From the NCBI GenBank assembly GCA_023411775.1, contig JAEYOL010000112.1, positions 1 through 45,719 on the forward strand: 45,719 bases of DNA, given 5' to 3'. Positions 7,591 through 15,789 of the stretch are shown piece by piece. Source of the DNA: Bacteroidota bacterium. GTDB lineage: Bacteria > Bacteroidota > Bacteroidia > Chitinophagales > Chitinophagaceae. Positions within the stretch are counted from its first letter, which is position 1. Every line of letters begins with the position of its first letter. The notes beneath the pieces were generated by a model that was not told the DNA's origin, ran no database searches, and saw only the letters and a program-made list of their open reading frames with translations. The position numbers were made by a program, and so were the translations under genes.

Positions 7591-8784
7591 TTAAACACTT
7601 TCAATTACCATGGCGCTGGCACCACCTCCACCGTTGCAGATCCCTGCAGCGCCATACCGGGCATTGTTTTGCTTCAATACATTAAGCAGGGTAACGATGA
7701 TCCTTGCGCCACTGGCACCCAGGGGGTGACCTATCGAAACGGCTCCACCGTGTACGTTTACGCGGGCGGGATCGAGTTTCATTCGTTTAGTATTTTCAAT
7801 CCCTACAACTGCGAAGGCTTCGTTCAATTCCCAGTAGCTGATATCTTCCATTTTCAGGCCAGCTTTTGCAACGGCTTTCGGAACGGCGAGCGACGGCGTA
7901 GTTGTAAACCATTCAGGAGCCTGTTCTGCGTCCGCATAGGAAACTATCCTGCCAATAGGTTTTAGTCCCAGTTCATCAAGTTTTTCTTTGCTTACTAAGA
8001 CCAGTGCAGCAGCGCCATCGTTCATCGTGCTGGCATTGGCTGCTGTAACCGTGCCATTTTTTATAAAGGCGGGATTGAGTGTAGGGATTTTTTCAAACTT
8101 TACGTTAAAGGGTTCCTCGTCTTTGGCAAACAATACAGGGTCACCTTTTCGTTGGGGGATTTCAACAGGTATGACTTCATCTTTGAAATATCCTTTTTCC
8201 CATGCTGCCTGTGAACGCTCATAACTGGCAATGGCGAATTTATCCTGGTCTTCACGGCTGATCCCGCATTCCGCAGCACAAAGTTCCGCGGCATTGCCCA
8301 TGGCTTTACCATCATATACATCAGTAAGTCCATCTTTGGCGAGACCATCAATAATGGAAGAGTGACCATATTTATTTCCCCATCGCATCGACTCAACATA
8401 AAATGGGACGCCACTCATGCTTTCCATTCCTCCGGCAACAACCATATCGGCGTCGCCGAGTGCGATGCTTTGTGCTGCCATTGAGATGGCTTTCATTCCA
8501 CTGGCGCATACCTTATTTACCGTCGTGCAATTCACTTCATTGGGCAGACCGGCAAATTTCGCCGCCTGGCGTGCGGGTGCCTGGCCTAAGTTGGCTTGTA
8601 TTACGCATCCCATGATGACATCCTGCACACCTGCTCCGGGTGCTGCATCCGGGCTGATTCCCGCTTTTTCTAGCGCGCCTTTTATCGCGGCGGCACCGAG
8701 TTTGGGGGCAGGAATATCTTTTAAAGCACCACCAAAACTTCCGATAGGAGTACGAACTGCGGAAACAATAAACACTTCCTTCAT
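7591..8784 (-). CDS. atoB: Acetyl-CoA acetyltransferase (thiolase)
   Basis: A 397-residue degradative-type thiolase that condenses two acetyl-CoA to acetoacetyl-CoA, or thiolyses it, in the cytoplasm. All catalytic positions are visible: nucleophile C93 in NKVCASGMKA, H353 in GHPLGASGAR, and the acid/base C383 in CNGGGGASAM. Length and N-terminus (MKEVFIVSAVRTPIG) are typical. Specificity for acetoacetyl-CoA rather than longer 3-ketoacyl-CoA is inferred from overall type only. First gene of a probable minus-strand operon, divergent from the DDLVH-repeat gene. Confidence 0.95.
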   Translation of the reverse strand: MKEVFIVSAVRTPIGSFGGALKDIPAPKLGAAAIKGALEKAGISPDAAPGAGVQDVIMGCVIQANLGQAPARQAAKFAGLPNEVNCTTVNKVCASGMKAISMAAQSIALGDADMVVAGGMESMSGVPFYVESMRWGNKYGHSSIIDGLAKDGLTDVYDGKAMGNAAELCAAECGISREDQDKFAIASYERSQAAWEKGYFKDEVIPVEIPQRKGDPVLFAKDEEPFNVKFEKIPTLNPAFIKNGTVTAANASTMNDGAAALVLVSKEKLDELGLKPIGRIVSYADAEQAPEWFTTTPSLAVPKAVAKAGLKMEDISYWELNEAFAVVGIENTKRMKLDPARVNVHGGAVSIGHPLGASGARIIVTLLNVLKQNNARYGAAGICNGGGGASAMVIESV

Positions 8785-8813
8785 AATATTTGTCAGGGTT
8801 TGAAAATGAGCAA

Positions 8814-8821
8814 CAAAGATA
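8814..8821 (-). promoter_or_regulatory. Bacteroidota-type -7 element for the thiolase gene
   Basis: On the minus strand this reads TATCTTTG, a full match to the Bacteroidota TAnnTTTG consensus, ending 29 nt upstream of the thiolase ATG. A good TTTG at -33 is not present, so the call rests on one box. Confidence 0.45.
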
Positions 8822-8896
8822 ACAATTGTTAGTATTGTAAAACTTTCGATAATTTAGTCCTGATTCGGATTACACCTGGAAACAAAAATGATTGTT

Positions 8897-9136
8897 ATGA
8901 AAAGAAAAACTTCATCAAATCCATCTGGCAAACCTCCAAAAGCCCGTGTTGAAAAAGATATCGATGACCTGGTGCATTCTGCGGATGAAGAGATACCGAA
9001 GGAACTCGGTGAAAGCGATCCGGACGACCTCGTGCATCAGCCGGTAAAGAAAGTGACGGGTAATGTAGATGAATCCCTTGCTGATCCGGATGACCTGGTA
9101 CATGATACAGATGAGATCGATCCAGACCAACGATAA
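8897..9136 (+). CDS. Small acidic DDLVH-repeat protein, unknown function
   Basis: A 79-residue protein that I cannot assign to a family. It has a basic first 20 residues and then a strongly acidic, probably disordered body. The motif D-x-D-D-L-V-H occurs three times, about 20-22 residues apart (DIDDLVHSADEE, DPDDLVHQPVKK, DPDDLVHDTDEI). The periodic motif looks like a repeated short linear binding site, or a metal-binding Asp/His site. An ATG at 8888 adds three residues. The RDD membrane protein starts 24 bp downstream, so the two probably share a transcript. Confidence 0.72.
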   Translation: MKRKTSSNPSGKPPKARVEKDIDDLVHSADEEIPKELGESDPDDLVHQPVKKVTGNVDESLADPDDLVHDTDEIDPDQR

Positions 9137-9159
9137 AAGTATAAAACTATTAAAAGCGG

Positions 9160-9966
9160 ATGGCTGTCATAAAAGTACCCACATCCTTTAACCTGGATGT
9201 AGAATTTGAAGTGCCTGAGTTTTACAGGCGACTGATCGCGTTGCTGATCGATATTCTTATTCTATATTTTTATTTGCGGATCGCGATCGCATTTTACTCT
9301 TCGGTTGTACGGGGGTCAAATTTTTTTGATAACGATACGCTTTACAATTTGCAGGCCTTACTCGTTGTACTGCTTCTACCGCTGTTGCTCTATCATGTGG
9401 TGCTGGAGATTACGATGAATGGGCAAAGTGTCGGGAAAAAGATCATGTCCCTCCGCGTGGTCAATGAAAATGGTGGACGCGCCAGTGTAAGCCAGTTCCT
9501 GATCCGTTGGTTGTTGCGGGACATATGGTTCCTGTTGTTGTTCACAATTGGCCTCCAGGGTAATTTCCAGGGCCCGGAATCGGTGTTTATCGTACTATCG
9601 GTAATTCTCTTTTTTATAATTGAGATTGTCCTTGTAGTATCTTCAAAAAAGGGGCAGCGAATTGGCGATATCCTTGCGCATACGATTCTGATCAGGACCA
9701 ATAAGCAGTCCAGCATTGAAGAAACAGTATTCCAGGAGGTGGATGACAGTTATACGCCCGCCTTTCCGCAGATCATGAAACTGAGCGACCGCGATATCAA
9801 TGCCATTAAAAGCATATTGGAGACAGCCAGGAAAAAAGGCGATATGGAAATGGCCGTAGCTGCCTGCGACAAGATCAGAACCCATCTTGGGATCGAGTCC
9901 GATATGAATCCATTTGAATTCCTCGACACTCTGCTTAAAGATTATAATTACCTGTCGGTAAAATAG
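9160..9966 (+). CDS. RDD family membrane protein
   Basis: A 268-residue inner-membrane protein. The RDD domain is seen in FYRRLIALLIDILILY (Arg and Asp of the family), NGQSVGKKIMSLRVV and the RWLLRDIW segment. There are four or five hydrophobic helices (about residues 25-48, 62-82, 115-135, 143-165). A soluble tail of about 85 residues follows, with an amphipathic helical region (DRDINAIKSILETARKKG). The molecular role of RDD proteins is mostly unknown; some have been linked to ion exchange. The preceding DDLVH protein is a likely partner by proximity only. Confidence 0.85.
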   Translation: MAVIKVPTSFNLDVEFEVPEFYRRLIALLIDILILYFYLRIAIAFYSSVVRGSNFFDNDTLYNLQALLVVLLLPLLLYHVVLEITMNGQSVGKKIMSLRVVNENGGRASVSQFLIRWLLRDIWFLLLFTIGLQGNFQGPESVFIVLSVILFFIIEIVLVVSSKKGQRIGDILAHTILIRTNKQSSIEETVFQEVDDSYTPAFPQIMKLSDRDINAIKSILETARKKGDMEMAVAACDKIRTHLGIESDMNPFEFLDTLLKDYNYLSVK

Positions 9967-10035
9967 TGTACAGGATTTTCCCGTCGCCAGCAAAGCGATA
10001 AAATAATCGTAACTTTTGTCTCTAAATTTTAGGCT

Positions 10036-10194
10036 ATGAAAAAAACAATTGTAGCCCTGGTTTTGGCCAGCAGCATAGGCGCGATCGCTTACGCCAGCCT
10101 GCAGGACCGTGACAACCGCAAACAGGCGATCGAGAAGAAACAGGAAAAGAAAGAAATCAAGAAAGAGTGTAAGAAAAGATGCCTGTTTGGTTGA
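10036..10194 (+). CDS. Small secreted Lys/Glu-rich peptide with two cysteines
   Basis: A 52-residue ORF starting MKKTIVALVLASSIGAIAYA, a typical signal peptide with an Ala-rich cleavage region. A charged mature part of about 32 residues follows (DNRKQAIEKKQEKKEIKKE) and ends in CKKRCLFG. No family was recognised. A weak TA-rich/TTTTG -7-like box lies at 10010-10018. It is followed directly by the repeat region. The signal peptide and fitting upstream region make it more likely real than chance. Confidence 0.6.
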   Translation: MKKTIVALVLASSIGAIAYASLQDRDNRKQAIEKKQEKKEIKKECKKRCLFG

Positions 10195-10867
10195 CACCCC
10201 GCACTGCCGTATTGCGAGTGTAATCTGTAGCCAATTCGTATCTTTTAAGGACACGAAGCTCACAAAGGGAAACACGAAGTTCACGGGGAACGAATCCGTG
10301 GTCTTCCGTGTAATCCGTGGCCAATTCGTAATTTTTAAGGACACGAAGCTCACAAAGGGAAACACGATGTTCACGGGGAACGAATCCGTGGTCATCCGTG
10401 TAATCCGTGGCCAAAAGCAATCCGTGAGCCCCTTCGCGTGATTCGTGCAATTCGTGGCCAAAATCAAATCCGTGTAATCCTATGGCAGGTCGGTTTTTTT
10501 ATTTTGAGGGGGAATATATTAGAATTTTCTACTCTTCGTTTCACCAATTATTCATGCCTGTAATCAAGACTTACGGCGCAAGACACTGTAAACTAGTCTT
10601 TTAAATTTCATCGTAATTAAATTTTAATAAAAGACAGTATTTACTTGATAATCAGCAATTAATAAATTTTATAAAATTATTTTAATTCGCCCGTCATATT
10701 TTCCATTTCCCCCGCCGCCAAATCCTTAATTTTGTTTCAACCTGCTGACCCACTCTAAATTCCCCCATATCCAACTGCAAGAGCAAGATTACATGTTGAA
10801 CCGGTACTAACCCCTGGCGAGACGATTTGTAAGAACATTATTATTGAAAAAATAAAAGGGAGGCGGT
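10195..10867. other. Gene-free region: repeat block, then AT-rich DNA
   Basis: 673 bp without a credible gene. About 10220-10480 is filled by repeats of the CCGTGTAATCCGTGG type (listed separately); 10490-10700 is AT-rich and featureless. A TAATTTTG box at 10727-10734 fits the Bacteroidota -7 consensus and could serve the gene at 10868, though it would leave a leader of about 125 nt. Open frames of up to 274 codons crossing this block are composed of translated repeats and are not genes. Confidence 0.7.
10231..10410. repeat. Two 90-bp direct tandem repeats
   Basis: Copy 1 spans 10231-10320 and copy 2 10321-10410, with exactly 90-bp period. I count four substitutions between them and no indels. 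Each holds the words CACGAAGCTCACAAAGGG and CCGTGTAATCCGTGG. Degenerate fragments of the same words continue on both sides (about 10216-10230 and 10411-10480). Confidence 0.95.
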
Positions 10868-11131
10868 ATGTACACTTACGACTTATTAGAAAACGGATGT
10901 TATTACCTGGTGAAGGAAAAAGCGGATTCGCCTATCGTACTTATCAAAGTAGCAGTCGAAACTGATCATTGCATTTTTGTCCAGCGTTTTGAAGATCCCA
11001 CACTCACGGAATGGAAGCTGAAAAAGGATGAATTGTTTGATATTATTGAATGCCTGAGTGATGAAGCGGTAAAGCAATGGGAAGAACATTACAGCAGCGA
11101 AGATGCCTATTATGAAGAAGACGACGACTAG
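10868..11131 (+). CDS. Small acidic hypothetical protein
   Basis: An 87-residue soluble protein beginning MYTYDLLENGCYYLVKEK and ending in an acidic stretch (EEDDD). I recognise no domain. The first 60 residues have the alternating pattern of a small beta-sheet, with an aromatic- and acid-rich tail. A Shine-Dalgarno-like GGGAGG sits 7 bp before the ATG, unusual among these genes and supporting the start. It is followed by a very strong terminator, so it is monocistronic. Confidence 0.7.
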   Translation: MYTYDLLENGCYYLVKEKADSPIVLIKVAVETDHCIFVQRFEDPTLTEWKLKKDELFDIIECLSDEAVKQWEEHYSSEDAYYEEDDD

Positions 11132-11158
11132 GTAACCATTCATGTATTTTATTATGCC

Positions 11159-11205
11159 CGGTGATTGGTATGGTTTATATTTAGTCCATACCAATCACCG
11201 TTTTT
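11159..11205 (+). terminator. 15-bp perfect hairpin plus T-run, flush with the next start codon
   Basis: CGGTGATTGGTATGG (11159-11173) and CCATACCAATCACCG (11186-11200) form a perfect 15-bp stem with a 12-nt loop, followed by TTTTT. It terminates the small acidic-protein gene. The T-run ends at 11205 and the aminopeptidase ATG begins at 11206, so the same element is also the leader of the next gene. Confidence 0.9.
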
Positions 11206-12687
11206 ATGTCCACACCATTCTTCGCAAAGACAAATCTTGTAGTCATTGCCCTGTTGTTAACTTCTCTTTGCCAGGCCCAGCCCTCTCCTGTGCGGGGTGA
11301 TGATCTGCCTAAGGATTATCTCGGTAAAGATTTTCATGCAGGACGCCGTGACGCACTGCGGGCAGGCATGCCAGCCAATTCTGTAGCTGTGATATTTTCC
11401 TATCCTGTTCGTAATTTTTCCAACGACGTGGATTATTTCTTCCACCAGAACCCTGATATGTATTATTTCAGCGGCTACAAAGAGCCGCATTCAATGCTGC
11501 TTATCTTTAAGGAAGACCAGTCAGATGCTGATGGAAATAAATTCAATGAGGTGCTGTTTGTTCAAAAGCGAAATCCAATGGCCGAACAATGGAATGGCCG
11601 CAGGCTGGGAACAGAAGGCGCCAGGGAAAAACTGGGTTTCAAAATGGTGTACAATGGCGAAGCATTTGCCGATTTCCCCATAGATTTCTCAAAATTTGAT
11701 AAAATACTTTTAGAAGGATTGCCCGATGATGTGGCTGATAACCGCTATGATAAGGCCGACCTTTTTGATCTGCTTCAGCATTTCAGACGCAAAGCCGGCC
11801 TGAATGCTGAGTCTGCCAAAGACAAAAAATTCGACAGCAGATCCTATCTACAACTTACGGCTTCACTCCGTGAAATAAAAACACCAGAGGAAATGGATCT
11901 GATCCGTAAGGCTGTTGAGATATCCTGCCAGGGACAAAACGAAGTCATGAAAGTGGTTCGGCCCGATATGAGCGAACTTGAAATTCAGGGATTACACGAG
12001 TATGTCCATAAGAAATATGGAGCCGAAGGCGTTGGTTATGGTTCGATCATCGGCTCCGGTGAAAACGGCTGTGTACTTCATTACATGGAAAATACGAAAA
12101 CGCGGATCGGCAATACCCTGCTCCTGATGGACGTGGGTGCCGAGTATCACGGGTATACGGCTGATGTTACCAGGACCATTCCAGCCAATGGCAAATTTTC
12201 ACCCGAAGAAAGGATCATCTACCAGTTGGTATATGATGCGCAGGAAGCCGCGTTCAAAACACTTAAACAAGGTTCGCAATGGAGAGATGCCGAGGATGCG
12301 GCGCGAAATGTGATCACAGACGGGTTGCTAAAATTGGGTATTATCAAAGAAAGGTCACAGGCACGCAAATACTATCCCCACGGTCTCGGTCACCATATTG
12401 GCCTTGACGTGCACGACCGGGGCAGTTACGGAACTTTGAAAAAAGATATGGTTATGACGATCGAGCCGGGGATCTATATTCCCGAAGGTAGCGATTGCGA
12501 TAAAAAGTGGTGGAGCATCGCCGTTCGAATAGAAGACGATGCCCTGATAACGGAAGATGGGTATGAACTCCTCTCCCATTTTGCACCCCGTTCGATTGAG
12601 GAGATCGAAAAAATGATCGCCCAGAAAAGCGCTCTCGATGATTTTAAATTACCGCCATTAAAATCCGGGCAGAAAAAAGGTTTCTAA
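11206..12687 (+). CDS. pepP: Secreted Xaa-Pro aminopeptidase (aminopeptidase P, M24B)
   Basis: Metallopeptidase that removes an N-terminal residue preceding proline. A signal peptide (about residues 1-24, ending SLCQAQ) sends the 493-residue protein to the periplasm or outside. An AMP_N domain (about 35-190) is followed by the pita-bread M24 domain. The five dinuclear metal ligands are present: D309, D320, H396 (HGLGHHIGLDVHD), E420 (TIEPGIYIP) and E443 (VRIEDD). The start is fixed by the signal peptide and abuts a strong hairpin, so its message must start in or upstream of that structure. Confidence 0.95.
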   Translation: MSTPFFAKTNLVVIALLLTSLCQAQPSPVRGDDLPKDYLGKDFHAGRRDALRAGMPANSVAVIFSYPVRNFSNDVDYFFHQNPDMYYFSGYKEPHSMLLIFKEDQSDADGNKFNEVLFVQKRNPMAEQWNGRRLGTEGAREKLGFKMVYNGEAFADFPIDFSKFDKILLEGLPDDVADNRYDKADLFDLLQHFRRKAGLNAESAKDKKFDSRSYLQLTASLREIKTPEEMDLIRKAVEISCQGQNEVMKVVRPDMSELEIQGLHEYVHKKYGAEGVGYGSIIGSGENGCVLHYMENTKTRIGNTLLLMDVGAEYHGYTADVTRTIPANGKFSPEERIIYQLVYDAQEAAFKTLKQGSQWRDAEDAARNVITDGLLKLGIIKERSQARKYYPHGLGHHIGLDVHDRGSYGTLKKDMVMTIEPGIYIPEGSDCDKKWWSIAVRIEDDALITEDGYELLSHFAPRSIEEIEKMIAQKSALDDFKLPPLKSGQKKGF

Positions 12688-12698
12688 ACTGATTATTC

Positions 12699-14075
12699 CT
12701 ATAAAATCACATACCGACGCAAATCCTGGGTTAATATTACATCGCCCGGATTTGCGTTTCCGTCTTCATAATAATATTCCTGTTTGATCAGTCCCACATC
12801 GCGTGCATAATATGATTTGTAATAACCGATCAACGGTGTGGCGTCGACCCAGTTGCCAGCATCCTGGACCTCGTATTTTTCATTCACTACAATAGTATTT
12901 GGATAATCAACACCATTGACCGTAATATTTACATCTTTTTGTGCGATGGTATATGAAAAGCGGACAGTAATCGTAAACGTGCCTGAAGAATCTGTTATGT
13001 CACCAGTAAACCCGGGCGACTGCCAGGTTCCCCCGGATGCGAGATTGTCTTTCAAAAAGATCAACTCTGCTGGCTGGTCATCATCAAAACCAAAAAACTG
13101 GCCGACATCGAGGTAAGTAAAATAATCTCCTCCTGATTTACGGTGAGCCGAAATATCCTGGAATCCACTATTGGCTTCATCGATGGTGCCTTCAAATACC
13201 GTATAGGCATTACCACCCAGGTCAACCGTTCCAGGTTTGGCCCTGATGAGCAATGAATCGTCTGCGACATTATCAAACTGGTAACTCCAGTTGCTGCCGG
13301 CGGTGAGTGGGAAATAGTCAAAACTGGCAACATCCGTTACGTCGATGGAAAAGAAACAGGAATTACCCGCCCCTGTTAAGGAAAAATTTGTTGCTGACGC
13401 GACAGCCGGGGTGCCTGTCGCGGTGAGTGTTACGGTCTGCACACCGGTATTGGCAAAAGTGCCGCTTGCGGCGAAAGTGATCCCATTGCTTGGAGTCGTA
13501 GTGATGGTGTAATTGCCGGCTACGGTTACATTCACAGAAAGGGCAACCGTATTCCCGGGCGCCATAGCCTGCCCAACAACATAATCTCCCGATATCACCG
13601 GGCTTTGGCATGCGTCGGGAGCACCTGCCAGTGTAAATTCGGCGTTGCCGGTGCCCCCAGGCGACTGAACTATAATAGCAACTACACAGGCTGTTCCGGA
13701 ATAGTTAATGGTAAACTGGCTGACGCCTGCGTTTAAGGGTGTGCCGTTCCCTGCAAGCCTTATGGTATTCAAACCTGCTGTTGCGATGGAACCTTTTCCC
13801 TCAAAGAAAACACCATTAACAGTATCGGAATATATTCTGTATGTACCAACGGTTGTCGCATTAACCTGTATATCTATAAAATCGGATGCGGCATCCAGGA
13901 CCTTACCGGTTTCATATACTCCCTGTATTGTTTTTGGTAAACATTCCCCAGTGCCATCGGCCTGCAGGGTGCCGGAAGAAGTGGATCCACTGAGTTCAAT
14001 ACTAAGTTCCTTTTGACAGGCAGACAGGATGATCAGGATTCCGGAAAAGAGCAGGAATAACGGGCGTATTTTCAT
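12699..14075 (-). CDS. Lipoprotein with two Ig-like repeats and a unique C-terminal domain
   Basis: A 458-residue lipoprotein. The signal peptide ends in the lipobox LSAC (C20), followed by QKE, similar to the surface-export signal of Bacteroidota lipoproteins. Two repeats of about 100 residues follow, each with a leading Cys, GxYxxG, an N-G-(I/V)-x-F motif, G-T-P and a closing Cys. The last 190 residues (from about FDYFPLTAGSNWSYQ) are a different domain starting with the FPLxxGxxW signature of secreted Bacteroidota proteins. The N-terminal part is clearly related to the neighbouring 493-residue protein's. Function unknown; surface binding is a guess. Confidence 0.8.
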   Translation of the reverse strand: MKIRPLFLLFSGILIILSACQKELSIELSGSTSSGTLQADGTGECLPKTIQGVYETGKVLDAASDFIDIQVNATTVGTYRIYSDTVNGVFFEGKGSIATAGLNTIRLAGNGTPLNAGVSQFTINYSGTACVVAIIVQSPGGTGNAEFTLAGAPDACQSPVISGDYVVGQAMAPGNTVALSVNVTVAGNYTITTTPSNGITFAASGTFANTGVQTVTLTATGTPAVASATNFSLTGAGNSCFFSIDVTDVASFDYFPLTAGSNWSYQFDNVADDSLLIRAKPGTVDLGGNAYTVFEGTIDEANSGFQDISAHRKSGGDYFTYLDVGQFFGFDDDQPAELIFLKDNLASGGTWQSPGFTGDITDSSGTFTITVRFSYTIAQKDVNITVNGVDYPNTIVVNEKYEVQDAGNWVDATPLIGYYKSYYARDVGLIKQEYYYEDGNANPGDVILTQDLRRYVIL

Positions 14076-14147
14076 AAAAGCAGGTTTGATTGTTCCTTAA
14101 ATTTAAGGCATTTTCTCCATGCTGCTTTTATCAGGTGGACATAAAAA

Positions 14148-14205
14148 AGGCTGTTTATGGGTACGTCAAGGTGGTTAACCCCCGTGCGTAGTGTTTAAAC
14201 AGCCT
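14148..14205 (-). terminator. Terminator of the downstream-facing lipoprotein gene
   Basis: AGGCTGTTTA (14148-14157) and TAAACAGCCT (14196-14205) form a perfect 10-bp stem; on the minus strand it is followed by six T. The 38-nt loop is long and may hold internal structure. It lies just after the stop codon of the lipoprotein gene at 14218-15672. Confidence 0.75.
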
Positions 14206-14217
14206 GCTATTATATTT

Positions 14218-15672
14218 TTAAGGAAGCTTCACTTTAAAGGTGCCACCTGCAATAGTTGCAGCCGCTCCGCTTATCGCATCTTTTGTGGATCCGCTAAAAG
14301 TTCCTTCTATGACCTTTTCAGTGGTATTGTAAGTTGTAACGACCACATTCAGTGAAGTACCCGTCCCGGGAAACGACATCCAGTTAGTTAACCCGTCACT
14401 AAAAGTGAAAGCGGCAAAGCGGCCACTTGTAGCCGTTCCTGAATAGGTTCCGGTACTAATTTCCCCGCCCGTATTAGTCAGCACTACATTCCAGGTACCA
14501 AACCCGGATACAGCAGATCCCGATAATACCAGTGTATTTACGCTTCCTGCAGAGGTCAATACTGCCTCATCCGTGGGGCCACTATAATTAGTGCTTCCAG
14601 AGGTGAATTTCCATTGAAGATCGGCTGCAACGGCTCCTGGTTCTACATTGATGCCGACCGGGCATGGTGAGCTTCCTGGCAGGTTCAGTTCAAAACTCCC
14701 ATCAGCTGCAGGTGTGCCGCTTCCGGTCAGGGTAATTGTCGAATTGCCTGTACTTGAAAAATTACCACTGGTGCTAAAGCTCATACCATTAACAGAACCT
14801 GATATGGAATAGGGCCCCACTGTCGTCACATCCACTTCTACTTCGATGCTGTTGTTTTCGTTAAGTGCCACCCCTTCTTCGTAGTCGCCAATCACAACGG
14901 CCGACTGACAATTTATAGTGAATTCAGCACCGGCCACGATCGCGATCGGAATGGAGCATTGGCTGGATCCGGCTGTAATTTGAATTTCTGTTGCTACAAT
15001 ATCCTCGGGTGTGCCCTGGGCAGACAATGTTATGATTTGATCGCCGGTGGTGGTAAACACGCCGGTACCGGTAAAACTGATACCATTGACCGAAGTGGTA
15101 GAAATATTATAGGTGCCGATCTTAGTTACATTTACTTTAATATCGACCCTATTGTTTTCTGAAACGGCAACTCCCCTAATATAACTTCCCTTCAGGTCAA
15201 AGTCAAGGCAGGTGGAGGGTCCGCCAGCCAGGATGAAATCAGCCGGATCAGCTGCGCCATTGGGCAATACATTTACCTGTACGCGGCATTCAGTGTTATC
15301 GTAACTGATGATAATATGATGGATGCCTGCATTCAAAGGAATACCATAACCAGCCAGTCTCACCGTAGACCTGCCCGTGGCGGCAAACACACCTTTTCCT
15401 TCGAAATAAATACCGTTGGCTGTATCTGAATAGACCCTGTAAGCGCCCGTACTGGCAACCTCTACTTCCACATCGATATAATGTTCACCGGTCGAAAGTT
15501 CGGTGCCCACTTCATAAATGCCCTGTATGGATTTGGGGAGACATTCACCGCTACCATCCTCCAGCAGCGAGCCGGTAGATATGCCGCCGATCTCGTAGCT
15601 GTATTCTTTCTGGCAGGCATTAAATAACACAATGATTCCACAAAGGGATACGAATAAAATGATTTTTTTCAT
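14218..15672 (-). CDS. Lipoprotein with three Ig-like repeats
   Basis: A 484-residue lipoprotein with lipobox FNAC (C20) followed by QKE, as in its neighbour. Three repeats of about 95-100 residues share GxYxxG, an Asn-Gly-x-x-F motif, a TG-x-x-T-x-x-L stretch, G-T-P and paired cysteines. A different Gly/Ser/Thr-rich C-terminal domain (from about LQWKFTSGSTNYSG) ends GGTFKVKLP. The frame is open nine codons further up, but the ATG at 15672 gives a canonical signal peptide (MKKIILFVSL). It is a paralogue of the 458-residue lipoprotein over the N-terminal half. A separate transcription unit, given the terminator between them. Confidence 0.8.
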   Translation of the reverse strand: MKKIILFVSLCGIIVLFNACQKEYSYEIGGISTGSLLEDGSGECLPKSIQGIYEVGTELSTGEHYIDVEVEVASTGAYRVYSDTANGIYFEGKGVFAATGRSTVRLAGYGIPLNAGIHHIIISYDNTECRVQVNVLPNGAADPADFILAGGPSTCLDFDLKGSYIRGVAVSENNRVDIKVNVTKIGTYNISTTSVNGISFTGTGVFTTTGDQIITLSAQGTPEDIVATEIQITAGSSQCSIPIAIVAGAEFTINCQSAVVIGDYEEGVALNENNSIEVEVDVTTVGPYSISGSVNGMSFSTSGNFSSTGNSTITLTGSGTPAADGSFELNLPGSSPCPVGINVEPGAVAADLQWKFTSGSTNYSGPTDEAVLTSAGSVNTLVLSGSAVSGFGTWNVVLTNTGGEISTGTYSGTATSGRFAAFTFSDGLTNWMSFPGTGTSLNVVVTTYNTTEKVIEGTFSGSTKDAISGAAATIAGGTFKVKLP

Positions 15673-15696
15673 AAAGTATGAGTGTGACTTGGCCGC

Positions 15697-15704
15697 CAAA
15701 AATA
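15697..15704 (-). promoter_or_regulatory. -7 element for the three-repeat lipoprotein gene
   Basis: The minus strand reads TATTTTTG, matching TAnnTTTG, and ends 24 nt upstream of the ATG at 15672. No matching -33 TTTG was found. Confidence 0.4.
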
Positions 15705-15789
15705 TAATCTTTTAATGAGCTTCTATAGACCCCCGGATATTTATGAAATACGGTCTGAACAGGCTATCTTGGCGCCTAATATCCAGCCA

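Noticed and set aside
9643..10467. Long ORFs on both strands across the repeat region (up to 274 codons)
   Set aside because: They are translations of the 90-bp repeat and its fragments, overlap the RDD gene and the small secreted peptide, and lack coding character.
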